Shown here piece after piece: positions 43,316 through 53,387 of a DNA stretch of 64,000 nt; the stretch's first letter is position 1, and every line of letters starts with the position of its first letter. The DNA lies in the NCBI RefSeq assembly GCF_014192055.1, contig NZ_JACHXM010000010.1, forward strand, positions 1-64,000, written 5' to 3'. The notes below the pieces were generated by a model. It saw nothing but the letters and a program-made list of their open reading frames with translations. It had not been told where the DNA came from and made no database searches. The translations under genes and the position numbers were made by a program. The stretch comes from Halomonas organivorans. Lineage in GTDB: Bacteria; Pseudomonadota; Gammaproteobacteria; Pseudomonadales; Halomonadaceae.

Positions 43316-45493
43316 ATGTCAATGCCACAACGACAGCGCCGATCTCGACTGCGCCTGCTGCCCCTCGCCCTCTGCTCCACCCTGCCCGCCACGGTCTTCG
43401 CCCAGGCCGGCACGGCCGCCGACGCTCCCCAGGCGGCCACCGGCGGCAACGAGCTGAACCCGCTGGTGATCACCGCGACCCGCAACCGCAGCAGCGCAGG
43501 CGAGACCCCGCAGAAGGTCACCATCATCAGCCGCGAGCAGATCGAGCAGCAGTTGGCGATCACCCAGGACCCCAGTCAGGTGCTCAGCAACCTGATCCCC
43601 TCCTACTCGCCCAGCCGCCAGAAACTCAACAATACCGGCGAGACCTTCCGCGGCCGCTCGGTGCTGTTCATGATCGACGGCGTGCCTCAGTCCAACCCGC
43701 TGCGCGACGGCGGACGCGACAGCTATGCCATCGACCTGTCCATGGTCGAGCGCATCGAGGTCATCCACGGCGCCAGCGCCGAGCACGGCCTGGGCGCCAC
43801 CGGCGGCATCATCAACTACGTGACCAAGAAACCGGATGGCGCCGGCATCCGCCAGCATGTCGGCATCAGCCTGACCAGCGACGACGACTTCGAGTCGGAG
43901 GGCTTCGGCCACAAGCTGGACTATCGGCTCAGCGGCCAGCAGGGCGACTGGGACTACGTGGTAGCCGCCAGCCGCCAGGAGCGCGGCGTCTTCTACGACG
44001 GCAACGATGAACCGGTGGGCATCGCCTATCATGGCGAGATCCAGAACTCGGAGAGCTACGACCTGCTGGCCAAGGCGGGCTACTGGATCGATGAGGACCA
44101 GAACCTCGAACTCTCCCTCAACCATTTCGATCTCGATATTAACGACGACTATGTGCCGGTATCCGGCGATCGCTCCGCCGGCATCGCGACCAGCGCGCGC
44201 AAGGGGAATCCTGACGGCGACCCTGGCTATAACGAGGTCACCACCGCCCGGCTGTCCTATTCTCACGCCGACTGGTACGGCAACAGCGTCGACGCCCAAC
44301 TCTACACCCAGCGCTTTCGCGCCCAGTTCGGCGCCACCGGCCTGGGCTCCTTCCCCTACCAGGACAGTGCCGGCAATACCCTCTACGACCAGACACGCAA
44401 CGAATCCGACAAGGTCGGCGCCAAGTTCACGCTGAGCCGCGACGGCCTGCTGAACGATCGCCTGACCCTGACCACCGGCCTCGACCTGTTGCAGGACGAG
44501 ACCCAGCAGGTGCTGGTGCAGACCGGTCGTCAGTATGTCCCCGAGAGCCAGTTCCGCAACGTGGCGGCTTTCCTGCAGGGCGACGTCGACCTGACCGACT
44601 CGCTGAGCCTGCATGCCGGCGTTCGCCAGGAGCATGCCAAACTGAGCGTCGACGACTACTCGACCGTGGACCGCGGCACCAGCGTCGAGAATGACCTGGT
44701 CTCGGTGGATGGCGGCAACCCCGACTTCGACGAGACGCTGTTCAACGCCGGCATCGTCTACCAGGCCACCGACTGGGCCCAGCTCTATGCCAACTACTCC
44801 GAAGGCTTCGGCATGCCCGACGTGGGGCGTGTACTGCGGGGCGTCAGCACCCCCGGCCAGGACGTCGACACCCTGATCGACCTCTCGCCCATCGTCACCG
44901 ACAATCGCGAGATCGGCGCCCGCTTCAACTGGGACCGTTATGGGCTCGAGCTGAGCTACTACGAGTCCAACTCCGACCTGGGCCAGCGCATCCAGCCCGA
45001 CGACGCCGGCAACTACCGTGTCCAGCGGGAGAAGACCGAGATTCAGGGCTTCGAGATCACCGGTGAGACGCGGGTGAGCGACGCCCACCAGTTGCGGCTC
45101 TCCTACACCCACGCCGAGGGCGAATCCGATACCGACGGCGACGGCAGCGTGGACACCAAGCTGACAGGCCGCGACCTGGCCCCGGATACCCTCAAGCTGG
45201 CCTGGAGCGCGGCCTGGAACGACAAGCTCTCCTCACACCTGCAGTACAGCTATTACCGCGACCGCAGCTTCGACGACCCGGCGATCGAGTTCGACGGCTA
45301 CGGCCTGATCGACGCCTCGCTGGCCTATCGCCTGCCGGTGGGCCGCGCCAGCCTGGGCGTCGAGAACCTCACCGACAAGGACTACTTCACCTACTACTCA
45401 CAGTCGTTCCCCCAGTCGTCCGCGCTCGAAGACGATCTTTACTTCAAGGGCCGGGGGCGGACCCTGACCCTGAGCTACCAGCTCGACTTCTGA
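43316..45493 (+). CDS. TonB-dependent receptor (fourth, IutA-like group)
   Basis: This 725-residue receptor has a signal peptide ending near TVFA-QAGT, the TonB box [11 protein letters not shown], a plug ([17 protein letters not shown]) and a barrel closing [14 protein letters not shown]. It shares the barrel end and several segments with the 25407 receptor, so the two are paralogues. A citrate-based siderophore is the likely ligand type. It is followed by a clear intrinsic terminator and is divergent from the SyrD-like exporter. Confidence 0.9.
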   Translation: MSMPQRQRRSRLRLLPLALCSTLPATVFAQAGTAADAPQAATGGNELNPLVITATRNRSSAGETPQKVTIISREQIEQQLAITQDPSQVLSNLIPSYSPSRQKLNNTGETFRGRSVLFMIDGVPQSNPLRDGGRDSYAIDLSMVERIEVIHGASAEHGLGATGGIINYVTKKPDGAGIRQHVGISLTSDDDFESEGFGHKLDYRLSGQQGDWDYVVAASRQERGVFYDGNDEPVGIAYHGEIQNSESYDLLAKAGYWIDEDQNLELSLNHFDLDINDDYVPVSGDRSAGIATSARKGNPDGDPGYNEVTTARLSYSHADWYGNSVDAQLYTQRFRAQFGATGLGSFPYQDSAGNTLYDQTRNESDKVGAKFTLSRDGLLNDRLTLTTGLDLLQDETQQVLVQTGRQYVPESQFRNVAAFLQGDVDLTDSLSLHAGVRQEHAKLSVDDYSTVDRGTSVENDLVSVDGGNPDFDETLFNAGIVYQATDWAQLYANYSEGFGMPDVGRVLRGVSTPGQDVDTLIDLSPIVTDNREIGARFNWDRYGLELSYYESNSDLGQRIQPDDAGNYRVQREKTEIQGFEITGETRVSDAHQLRLSYTHAEGESDTDGDGSVDTKLTGRDLAPDTLKLAWSAAWNDKLSSHLQYSYYRDRSFDDPAIEFDGYGLIDASLAYRLPVGRASLGVENLTDKDYFTYYSQSFPQSSALEDDLYFKGRGRTLTLSYQLDF

Positions 45494-45523
45494 GCCACGT
45501 CTCCTCCAGCACTGGCTTGCTTG

Positions 45524-45551
45524 GCGGCGCCGCATGGCGCCGCTTTTTATT
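45524..45551 (+). terminator. Intrinsic terminator after the fourth TonB receptor
   Basis: GCGGCGCC-GCAT-GGCGCCGC followed by TTTTTATTT is a textbook stem and T-run 30 bp after the stop. Confidence 0.85.
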
Positions 45552-45703
45552 TCTCGCTGCCTTGACGCACAGAGACGCGCCCCTGTCTTTACCCGCAACC
45601 AAGACAGACGCCCTCCTCGAACGACCGTCGCCGCCAGCATGCCGTTGTTAAGGTCAGGCGAGTCGCACCGGGCATAGCCGGCAGTCACAGTCACACGCGA
45701 TGG

Positions 45704-46942
45704 CTATGCCGATGCCGGCCGCCCTTTATCCAGGGCAGGACGCTCGCTGATAGGCCAGTGCAGTGCCACGGCGACCAGGCTCAGGGCGACGGCCGTCCAC
45801 CACAGGCTGTCGTAGCTGCCCGTCGTCTCGAAGAGCCAACCGCCCAGCCAGACGCCGCTGAAGCTGCCGAGTTGGTGTCCCAAAAAAACCACCCCGTACA
45901 GGGTCGCCATGTAGCGAGTGCCGAACATCGCCACGACCAGCCCCGTGGTCGGCGGGACGGTAGCCAGCCACAGCAGTCCCATGACGGCGCTGAACCCCAG
46001 CACCGAAGGCAGACTCAACGGCAGCAACAGAAACAGCGTAATGGCGACGGCGCGCCCGCCATAGATCACGATCAGCACAGTGCGCATGGAGAAACGTCCG
46101 GAACAGGTTCCAGACAGCAGCGCCCCCGCCACGTTGCAAAGCCCGATCAGGCTGATTGACCAAGCGGCGACGGACGGGTCGAAGCCGGCGTCGGCGAGGA
46201 AAGGAGGCAAGTGCACCGTGATGAAGCCGATATGAAAGCCACAGACGAAGAACCCCAACGTCAACATCCAAAAGGACGCATGGCCACGCGCCAGGCTCAG
46301 GGTCTCCCGAAGCCGTTGCTCGGCCTGCTGTGTTCCAGGTTCCATCTTGTTCGACCCCGCCGCACCCTGGCGGGCCGCCAGGGGCATGGCCAGAACTGCC
46401 ATGCCCAGCGCCATCACGGCCATCACATGCAAGGCACCGCTCCAGCCGAGGCCATCGATCAGCCGCTGGATCACTGGCACCAACAGGAACTGGCCCATGG
46501 AACCTGCGGCCGTGCCCACGCCCAGCACCGACTGCTGTTGGGAAGGCGACACGGCCCGCGCCATCGCCGGCAATACGATGCCAAAGGCAGTACCGGCCAC
46601 CCCCGCCCCAATCAGGAACCCAGCACCGCCATTCAGCATCCAGACCGATGCCACATCGGCGGTCATCCAGATCCCTAGGGCGTACAGCACGGCGCCGGCA
46701 ACCAGCACTTTGACGTTACCGAAGCGGTCGGCCAGTCCACCCGCCAGCACCGCGATCACCCCCCAGGCGAGATTCTGGATCGCCAGGGCCAGCCCCATGA
46801 CATCACGTCCCCAATCGTTGACCTCCTGGATCGGCTGCACGAACAGGCCGAAGCTCGAGCGCAGGCCGAACGACAGCATCAGCAGTAAGCAGCCACTGAC
46901 GATCAACCATAGGCTGGCGGCTGGCAGGCGGGCGATAGACAT
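45704..46942 (-). CDS. MFS transporter (12 membrane segments)
   Basis: The 412-residue protein starts at the ATG at 46942 behind CGGAGGAG. It has twelve hydrophobic segments and the MFS loop GGLADRFGN between helices 2 and 3. It resembles monocarboxylate or oxalate/formate-type MFS proteins (SFGLRSSFGLFVQPIQEVND). The substrate is unknown. The LysR gene reads away from the same 103-bp spacer and probably controls it. It is probably a local insertion in the iron block rather than part of siderophore synthesis, though export is possible. Confidence 0.8.
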   Translation of the reverse strand: MSIARLPAASLWLIVSGCLLLMLSFGLRSSFGLFVQPIQEVNDWGRDVMGLALAIQNLAWGVIAVLAGGLADRFGNVKVLVAGAVLYALGIWMTADVASVWMLNGGAGFLIGAGVAGTAFGIVLPAMARAVSPSQQQSVLGVGTAAGSMGQFLLVPVIQRLIDGLGWSGALHVMAVMALGMAVLAMPLAARQGAAGSNKMEPGTQQAEQRLRETLSLARGHASFWMLTLGFFVCGFHIGFITVHLPPFLADAGFDPSVAAWSISLIGLCNVAGALLSGTCSGRFSMRTVLIVIYGGRAVAITLFLLLPLSLPSVLGFSAVMGLLWLATVPPTTGLVVAMFGTRYMATLYGVVFLGHQLGSFSGVWLGGWLFETTGSYDSLWWTAVALSLVAVALHWPISERPALDKGRPASA

Positions 46943-47045
46943 GGCACTCCTCCGAGGGTTGGCGAACAAGAAGCGTCATCTTCGGAGAGCCTGGGCCACT
47001 AAACAAACTAGAAACATGGGCCACATGAATGAGAAAATCTATGCC

Positions 47046-47948
47046 ATGAGCCAACCACCTCTGAAAGCGATCCAGTGTTTCTGCCTGGCCGCCCGCTATC
47101 TCAGCTTCAAGCAAGCCGCCACGGAAATGGCCGTGACGGCCGGCGCCGTAAGCCAGCAGGTCAAGGTTCTGGAGCACTGGCTGGGTTTCTCGCTATTCCG
47201 GCGACGCGCTCGCTCCATCACCCTGACCGAAGCGGGCAACGCCTACTACCATCGCGTCGTCCCGCTCATGGAGGAACTGGTAGGCGTCAGCCACAGCATC
47301 CAACAAATGGACCGCGCCCGTGTCGTAGGGCTGGCAGTGCCACCCGGTCTAGCAGCGTTCTATCTAGGCCGGTTGCTGCCGGCACTGCGGCAGCGTTTTC
47401 CCGACATCGAGCTGCATATCTACGCGTCCTCCCTACTACATGAACTGCAGGAGAGTGGCAGCGACCTCGCATTGCGTTATCTGACTCGTCCCGATGACAC
47501 TCTGGACTGCACCCGGCTGGTGACGCTCAACGTGTTTCCGGTCTGCAGCCCTGAGTACCTCGAGGCCTTCCCTTCGTTGCGGGATGGCAAGCTAGATGGG
47601 GTCACCCTGATCCACGATAGTCTGCATCAGGACTGGAATCGCATGAGGCAAGCCCACGCACTTTCGGCCCAACGAGTGGAGCACCTGCATTGCGACCTGT
47701 CTGTGCTCGCATTGGAGGCCGCCGAGCGGAGCCTGGGCGTCGCCCTGATCGATGGCATGCTCGGCCACCACTCCCTGGCAGCGGGTCGCCTCGTCCACCC
47801 GCTCACCGCTTCCCTGCCAGCGCGGCGGCATCTTTATCTGGTGCACCGGCACTCACCAGAGCCGACGCCCGGCGCCGAACGGGTCAAGCAGTGGCTGATC
47901 GATAGGTGGCAGAGTGACACCGGCATGGACGGCCTAGATATCATCTGA
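47046..47948 (+). CDS. LysR-family regulator (GcvA-like)
   Basis: The 300-residue regulator has an N-terminal winged helix (LKAIQCFCLAARYLSFKQAA, then AGAVSQQVKVLEHWLGFSLF) and a periplasmic-binding-like effector domain (VVGLAVPPGLAAFYLGRLLP). I prefer the ATG at 47046, which begins the domain directly as in GcvA relatives; ATG 47016 and 47025 are alternatives. The gene is divergent from the MFS gene at 45704, its likely target. Confidence 0.85.
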   Translation: MSQPPLKAIQCFCLAARYLSFKQAATEMAVTAGAVSQQVKVLEHWLGFSLFRRRARSITLTEAGNAYYHRVVPLMEELVGVSHSIQQMDRARVVGLAVPPGLAAFYLGRLLPALRQRFPDIELHIYASSLLHELQESGSDLALRYLTRPDDTLDCTRLVTLNVFPVCSPEYLEAFPSLRDGKLDGVTLIHDSLHQDWNRMRQAHALSAQRVEHLHCDLSVLALEAAERSLGVALIDGMLGHHSLAAGRLVHPLTASLPARRHLYLVHRHSPEPTPGAERVKQWLIDRWQSDTGMDGLDII

Positions 47949-48019
47949 GGGGGCCTGGACCGTTGCCTTGCCCTCGGCGACACGCCAACGATGCCCATGC
48001 GGTCAGCCAGCACGCAATT

Positions 48020-48038
48020 GATAACGTTTTGCATCTAG
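48020..48038 (+). promoter_or_regulatory. Weak Fur-like box upstream of the exporter operon
   Basis: GATAACGTTTTGCATCTAG keeps the GATAACG half-site but only about 10 of 19 consensus positions. It stands 90 bp before the exporter gene that opens the import operon. Confidence 0.35.
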
Positions 48039-48128
48039 AGCGGCGGCATGTCATCATGCTGCCCCCATGACGCTTTCCACAGGGCGCGGCACTGCGCCAC
48101 GCCCTTGTCCCCCGCCGAGTGAAGGTCC

Positions 48129-49577
48129 ATGCCGAATGCTCCCGGGCATGGCGGAAAGGTGCTGATCAGTGTGCTGCTGGGTACCTTTACCGTCAGCCTC
48201 AACAACAGCGCCCTGAACCTGGCCGTCGCGACACTGATGGCGACCTTCGAGGCCAGCGCCACCGAGGTCAGCTGGGTGGTGACCCTGTTCATGATCGCCA
48301 TGGGCATGACCATGCCGCTGACCGGCTACCTGGCCGACCGTTTCGGCCGCCGGCGCATCTACCTGCTGGGCCTGTGGGGATTTCTCGCCGGCTCCGCGCT
48401 TGGCGCCTCGGCCCATAGCCTGGCTGGCATCATCCTCGCCCGCGGGCTTCAGGGCATGGCCGCGGGGCTGATGATTCCCCTGTCGCTGTCATTGATCTTC
48501 TCCGCTTACCCTTCCGACCAGCGGGGCCGCGCCAGCGGGGTCTGGGGCTTCGCGGTGATGATCGCCCCGGCCGTGGGCCCGAGCGTCGGTGGGCTGCTGC
48601 TCGAAGTCAGCCACTGGCGGGCGCTGTTCCTGATGAACATGCCCTTCGCGCTGCTGGGGCTCGCGTGCGGCTATCGCTACCTGCCGGTCGAGGCCGCCAA
48701 CCGCCGGCGTCGCTTCGACCTGCCCGGCTTCGTGCTGATCACCCTGGGCATGGGCGCGGTGCTGTTCTCGCTGAGCCGGGTGGAGACGCTGGCCGACCTG
48801 GGACGCGCCAATGTCCTGCTGCCGCTGGCGGCCGGCCTGCTGGCGCTGGTGATGTTCGTGCGAACCGAGCGACGGGCCCTCACGCCCCTGCTCGACCTGA
48901 CACTGTTCACCCATCGCGGCTACCGGCTCAGCGTCGTGCTGGCCTGCCTGCAGTCGATCATCCTGTTCGGCTGCATCCTGCTGGTACCGCTGTGGATGCA
49001 GAATGCACTGGGACTCGGCCCGTTGACCACCGGCCTGACGTTCCTGGCCACCGCGCTGGCCGCCTCCTGCTGTTCGCCCGTGGCAGGACGCCTGATCGAC
49101 CGCTACCCGCCCCAGTGGTGCATCGGCGTCGGCCTGCTGATCACCATGACCAGCCTGATCGGACTCGCCACCCTGACGGCGGCCACCCCGGTGTGGGTGA
49201 TCGGGGCCTGGATGGGCCTGCGCGGCCTCGGCCTCGGCGGCGCCTATCTGCCCTCGAGCACCGTCGGCATGCGGGATCTCCCCGAACCCAACGTCGCCCA
49301 GGCCTCGGCGATGAACAACATGGCCCGGCGACTGGCCTCGTCGCTCGGCATCGTCGCCCTGTCCATCTACTACGACACGACCGTGCGGGCCGCACTGGGG
49401 CAGGGAATCACCTACCCCGAGGCAAGCGCCGCCGCCCTCCATCACGCCTTCCTGGCGCTGGCGGCGATCACGGTAATCTGCCTGCCGCTGGCCTGGCGGC
49501 TGGGCCGCGCCGTAACGGCCCCGGCCAGGGTGCCCGAACACGACCCGAAGACCGTAGCCGCCAGGAGGCCGCAATGA
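48129..49577 (+). CDS. MFS siderophore exporter, DHA2/EmrB type (SbnD-like position)
   Basis: This 482-residue transporter has about fourteen membrane segments, the loop GYLADRFGRRRIY and the DHA2 motif GLQGMAAGLMIPLSLSLI. Staphyloferrin and related NIS clusters contain an MFS exporter (SbnD), and this gene opens the operon with a siderophore import system, so efflux of the product of the NIS synthetases at 54-62 kb is the best guess. The stop overlaps the next start (ATGA). Confidence 0.85.
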   Translation: MPNAPGHGGKVLISVLLGTFTVSLNNSALNLAVATLMATFEASATEVSWVVTLFMIAMGMTMPLTGYLADRFGRRRIYLLGLWGFLAGSALGASAHSLAGIILARGLQGMAAGLMIPLSLSLIFSAYPSDQRGRASGVWGFAVMIAPAVGPSVGGLLLEVSHWRALFLMNMPFALLGLACGYRYLPVEAANRRRRFDLPGFVLITLGMGAVLFSLSRVETLADLGRANVLLPLAAGLLALVMFVRTERRALTPLLDLTLFTHRGYRLSVVLACLQSIILFGCILLVPLWMQNALGLGPLTTGLTFLATALAASCCSPVAGRLIDRYPPQWCIGVGLLITMTSLIGLATLTAATPVWVIGAWMGLRGLGLGGAYLPSSTVGMRDLPEPNVAQASAMNNMARRLASSLGIVALSIYYDTTVRAALGQGITYPEASAAALHHAFLALAAITVICLPLAWRLGRAVTAPARVPEHDPKTVAARRPQ

Positions 49578-50659
49578 CGCTTCGCCCTCACTCCCGGCAC
49601 CGCTGGGCCATGGCGCTACTAGCGTTGTTCGTGTCGCTGGCGTCTCTCATATCGCTGGAAAGCCTGCTGTCGCCTGGAGCCCATGCCGGCGAGGAGCGCG
49701 TCATCGCCAATGCCTTCGGCGACACCCGTCTTGCCGACACGCCACAGCGCGTCGTGACGCTCTACCAGGGGGCGACGGACAGCGCGGTGGCGCTCGGCAT
49801 CACGCCGGTAGGCGTGGTCGATTCCTGGCTGGAGAAGCCCATGTATCGCTACCTGCGCGACGCCCTGGGCGACGTGGAGCACGTCGGCCTGGAGACCCAG
49901 CCCAACCTGGAAAAGGTGGCCTGGCTGGACCCCGACCTTATCGTCGCCACGCGCTTTCGCCACGAGCGGGTCCAACCGCTGCTGGCGAAGATCGCCCCGA
50001 CCGTCGCGACCGGCAGCGTCTTCGACTTCAAGGCCACCCTGAGGCTGATGGCCGACGCCACGGGCCGGGAAGACCGCGCCCGCGAGCTGCTGCGGGCCTG
50101 GGACGCGCGCGTAGCGGACTTTCGTCGGCGCATCAGCGCCAAGCTGGGCGACGCCTGGCCCCAGAAGGCCGCCGTGGTGCGCTTCAAGAGCGACCACCTG
50201 CGCCTCTATTCCACCGGCTTCGCCGGCTCGATCCTCGATGAGCTGGGCTTCGAGCAGCCGGAGGCCGTGCAGGACCAGGGCTGGGGCATGAAGCTGACCA
50301 GCGAGGAAAACATCCCGGTCATCAATGCCGACGTGATCTTCGTGCTGTTGGAGCCGGACGATCCCGCCATCGCGCGAAACTATCGCCACTGGGCCGCTCA
50401 CCCCCTCTGGCAGCGGCTGGATGCCGTGCGGCACGACCGCGTCTTCGAGGTGGATGCGGTGAACTGGATCATGGGCGGCGGCATCCTGGCCGCCAATGCC
50501 ATGCTGGACGACCTCTACCGCCATTACGGGCTGGACACCCATCACGACTCCGCCGCCCCAGGGCCGGCCACGTCGGTCACCGCGATGCCCGCCGCAGCCT
50601 GCACCGGCGGGGCTTCCTCGATGTCCCGCGCCCATGACGGGGAGCCCCACGCATGCTGA
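49574..50659 (+). CDS. Periplasmic ferric-siderophore-binding protein
   Basis: The 361-residue class III binding protein begins with the ATG at 49574 after AGGAGG, overlapping the exporter stop. The signal peptide ends near PGAHA-GEER. The fold is marked by RVVTLYQGATDSAVALGITP, ETQPNLEKVAWLDPDLIVAT and the C-lobe WQRLDAVRHDRVFEVDAV. Relatives bind ferric citrate-type and staphyloferrin-type siderophores. The C-terminal 35 residues are extra and low in complexity. It is coupled to the two permease genes by overlap. Confidence 0.88.
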   Translation: MTLRPHSRHRWAMALLALFVSLASLISLESLLSPGAHAGEERVIANAFGDTRLADTPQRVVTLYQGATDSAVALGITPVGVVDSWLEKPMYRYLRDALGDVEHVGLETQPNLEKVAWLDPDLIVATRFRHERVQPLLAKIAPTVATGSVFDFKATLRLMADATGREDRARELLRAWDARVADFRRRISAKLGDAWPQKAAVVRFKSDHLRLYSTGFAGSILDELGFEQPEAVQDQGWGMKLTSEENIPVINADVIFVLLEPDDPAIARNYRHWAAHPLWQRLDAVRHDRVFEVDAVNWIMGGGILAANAMLDDLYRHYGLDTHHDSAAPGPATSVTAMPAAACTGGASSMSRAHDGEPHAC

Positions 50660-51651
50660 ACCATCATGCTTCACGGGCCGCCGGGCTGCTGCTGGGCCTG
50701 TTGCTGGTCGCCGCGGCCTTCGCGGCGAGCGTCATGCTGGGCACCACCGAGATCGCCCCGTCGACCTTCGCCCAGGCGCTGGTGCACTACGACCCCTCCC
50801 GGGTCGCGCATATCATCATTCGCACCGAGCGCCTGCCGCGGGCGGTGATCGCCGCCCTGGTCGGCGCCAGCCTGGCCATCGCCGGCGCCCTGATGCAGAC
50901 CATGACCCGCAATCCTCTCGCCTCGCCGAGCCTGCTCGGCATCAATGCGGGCGCCATGTTCTTCGTGGTGGTCGCGGTTTCGCTGCTGCCCCTCCACACG
51001 CCGGCCGAGTTCGTCTGGGCGGCGCTGCTGGGCGCCCTGGTGGCGGCCTGCCTGGTGGTCGCGCTGAGCCGCGGGCGCCAGGGGGAACTGTCGCCACTGC
51101 GGGTCGTGCTGGCGGGAGTGGCCATCACCGCCATGTTCGTCTCCTTCAGCCAGGGCCTGCTGATCATCGACCGCCAGAGCTTCGAGAGCGTGCTGTACTG
51201 GCTGGCCGGCTCGGTGTCCGGACGCGAGCTGTCGCTGGTGACGCCGCTGCTACCGCTGTTCGGCGCTGCCCTGCTGCTGTGTGCCCTGCTCGTGCGCCAC
51301 GCCAATGCGCTGATGCTGGGCGATGACATGGTCAAGGGCCTGGGCATGCGCGCCGGCACCATCAAGCTGCTGCTGGGCCTGGCGGTGATCCTGCTCGCCG
51401 GCAGTTCGGTCGCGCTGGCCGGCATGATCGGCTTCGTCGGGCTGATCGTCCCGCACATGGCACGAGGGCTGTTCGGCGTCGACCACCGCTGGCTGCTGCC
51501 GGCCTGTGCCCTGCTCGGGGCGAGCCTGCTGCTGCTGGCCGATGTGGCCTCGCGTTTCCTGATGGCTCCCCAGGACGTGCCGGTGGGGGTGATGACCGCG
51601 CTGATCGGCACGCCCTTCTTCATCTACCTGGCGCGCAGGAAACAGGCCTGA
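50653..51651 (+). CDS. FecCD-type siderophore permease, first subunit
   Basis: The 332-residue permease has about ten helices, LMQTMTRNPLASPSLLGINA and the coupling helix region GFVGLIVPHMARGLFG. It overlaps the binding-protein gene by 7 bp and is followed 2 bp later by a second permease, which together form a heterodimeric channel (FecC/FecD arrangement). No ATPase gene is in this operon; the one at 62565 is the likely partner. Confidence 0.92.
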   Translation: MLNHHASRAAGLLLGLLLVAAAFAASVMLGTTEIAPSTFAQALVHYDPSRVAHIIIRTERLPRAVIAALVGASLAIAGALMQTMTRNPLASPSLLGINAGAMFFVVVAVSLLPLHTPAEFVWAALLGALVAACLVVALSRGRQGELSPLRVVLAGVAITAMFVSFSQGLLIIDRQSFESVLYWLAGSVSGRELSLVTPLLPLFGAALLLCALLVRHANALMLGDDMVKGLGMRAGTIKLLLGLAVILLAGSSVALAGMIGFVGLIVPHMARGLFGVDHRWLLPACALLGASLLLLADVASRFLMAPQDVPVGVMTALIGTPFFIYLARRKQA

Positions 51652-51653
51652 CC

Positions 51654-52700
51654 ATGACGCACTCCGCTTCGCTGACTTCATCGGGCAACGCCAGCGCGCA
51701 AGCCGATCGGGCCCGCTACCTGGGCATCACGGCCTTGCTCGGGCTGTTGCTGCTGGCCAGCATGGGCCTGTCACTGACCCTCGGCAGTTTCCCGACCTCG
51801 TTCGGCCAGGTGTGGCATGCGCTGGTCGCCCCGCAGGGCAGCGACATCGCCTTCATCATCTGGGAACTGCGCCTGCCGCGCATCGTGCTGGCCTCGCTGG
51901 TGGGCGCGGCCCTGGCGGTGGCCGGCGCCATCCTCCAGGGCATCGTGCGCAACCCGCTGGCCTCCCCCGACGTGATCGGCATCACCAGCGGCGCCGCGCT
52001 TGCCGCCGTGACCTTCCTGGCGCTGTTCGGCAGCGTGCTGAGCGCCCACTGGCTGCCGGCCGCCGCGCTTGCCGGCGCACTGCTGTCGGCCCTGCTGGTG
52101 TTCCTGCTGGCCTGGAAGGGCGACATCACACCCTCGCGCATGGTGCTGGTCGGCATCGGTCTCTCCGCCGCCATGGGCGCCGTGACGACCCTGCTGATCG
52201 TGATCAGCGACGATGCCGCCGCCATGACCGCCTACGTGTGGCTGACCGGCAGCCTCTATGCCGCCCAGTGGCAAGACGTGCTCGGCATGCTGCCCTGGCT
52301 GCTGGTGGCCGTGCCGCTGTGCCTGACCCGGGCGCGGCACATGGATGCCATGGCCCTGGGCGATCACGTGGCCCAGGGGCTCGGCGTGAACGTGCTGCAC
52401 AGCCGGCTGGCGCTGATGGGCTGCAGCGTGGCGCTGGCAGGCGCCGCCGTGGCCTTCGCCGGAGGGCTCAGTTTCGTGGGACTGATCGCGCCGCACATTG
52501 CCGCCCGCCTGGTGGGGCGCGGCTTCGCCCGGCTGGTGCCCGCCGCCGCCCTGGTCGGCGCGCTGATCGTGCTCTACGCCGACCTGCTGGGCCGGGTGGC
52601 GTTCCTGCCCAAGGACCTGCCCGCCGGCATCTTCGTCTCGGGCGTGGGCGCGCCCTTCTTCGTCTACCTGCTGCATCGGACGCGTGACCACCGTCATTGA
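51654..52700 (+). CDS. FecCD-type siderophore permease, second subunit
   Basis: The 348-residue permease is a paralogue of the preceding one, with GIVRNPLASPDVIGITSGAA and GLSFVGLIAPHIAARLVG. The two start almost adjacent, so equal expression is likely. It is followed by an RraA-like gene after 63 bp, still on the same strand. Confidence 0.92.
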   Translation: MTHSASLTSSGNASAQADRARYLGITALLGLLLLASMGLSLTLGSFPTSFGQVWHALVAPQGSDIAFIIWELRLPRIVLASLVGAALAVAGAILQGIVRNPLASPDVIGITSGAALAAVTFLALFGSVLSAHWLPAAALAGALLSALLVFLLAWKGDITPSRMVLVGIGLSAAMGAVTTLLIVISDDAAAMTAYVWLTGSLYAAQWQDVLGMLPWLLVAVPLCLTRARHMDAMALGDHVAQGLGVNVLHSRLALMGCSVALAGAAVAFAGGLSFVGLIAPHIAARLVGRGFARLVPAAALVGALIVLYADLLGRVAFLPKDLPAGIFVSGVGAPFFVYLLHRTRDHRH

Positions 52701-52763
52701 CGTGGGCCAACCGTCACCCACCCCTCATCCCCCAGCACATCCATGGCCAGCAAGGGAGAGCCC

Positions 52764-53387
52764 ATGTTCCATATCGCCCCACGCCAGGACACCATCACGG
52801 AGCGGCAGCGGCAGCGCTATCGGCATCTTGCCACCTCCACCCTGGGCCATCTCACCGACTTCGGCGCCATCGCCTCGCTGTCGCCGATCCAGCGCCCCGT
52901 GCGGCTGCTCGGCCCGGCCCTGACGGTGAGGATTCCCCACGTCGACGGCAGCATCATCCGCGAGGCGCTGAAGATGGCCTGCCCGGGCGATGTACTGGTG
53001 ATCGATGTGTCCGGCGACCAGCGACGCGCCTGCTGGGGCGAGTTTCGCGCCTTTGCGGCGCTGCGCAAGCAGCTCGCCGGCGTGGTCACCAACGGCGCCG
53101 TCACCGACCGGGAGGCCCTGTCCCGGCTGCCCCTGCCCACCTACGCGCACTCGACCAGCCCGCTGACCACCCGGGCGCTGGATCTGGAGGGCGAGATCAA
53201 CGTGCCGGTCACCATCGACGGCGCCACCGTCAATCCCGGTGATCTGGTGGTCGGCGACGACGACGGCCTGTTCGTCATCCCGCCGCATCGCGCCGACGCC
53301 CTGGCCGAGGCCGCCGAGGCCAAGCAGGCCCAGGAGGAGGAGAAGCGCCGGACGCTGGAGGCCGAGTCTCCCGAGTGGTTTCGCTGA
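52764..53387 (+). CDS. RraA-like protein (HMG aldolase/oxaloacetate decarboxylase family)
   Basis: The 207-residue protein starts at the ATG at 52764 behind GGGAG; an ATG at 52743 lacks a ribosome site. The RraA fold is marked by HLTDFGAIASLSPIQRPVRL, the phosphate-like loop HVDGSIIREAL, CPGDVLVIDVSG and VVTNGAVTDREAL with the conserved Arg-Asp/Glu set. Family members cleave 4-hydroxy-4-methyl-2-oxoglutarate or decarboxylate oxaloacetate; others regulate RNase E. In this operon it may tune oxoacid supply for the SbnG-like citrate synthase, which is only a guess. The last ten codons are duplicated 403 bp downstream. Confidence 0.8.
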   Translation: MFHIAPRQDTITERQRQRYRHLATSTLGHLTDFGAIASLSPIQRPVRLLGPALTVRIPHVDGSIIREALKMACPGDVLVIDVSGDQRRACWGEFRAFAALRKQLAGVVTNGAVTDREALSRLPLPTYAHSTSPLTTRALDLEGEINVPVTIDGATVNPGDLVVGDDDGLFVIPPHRADALAEAAEAKQAQEEEKRRTLEAESPEWFR

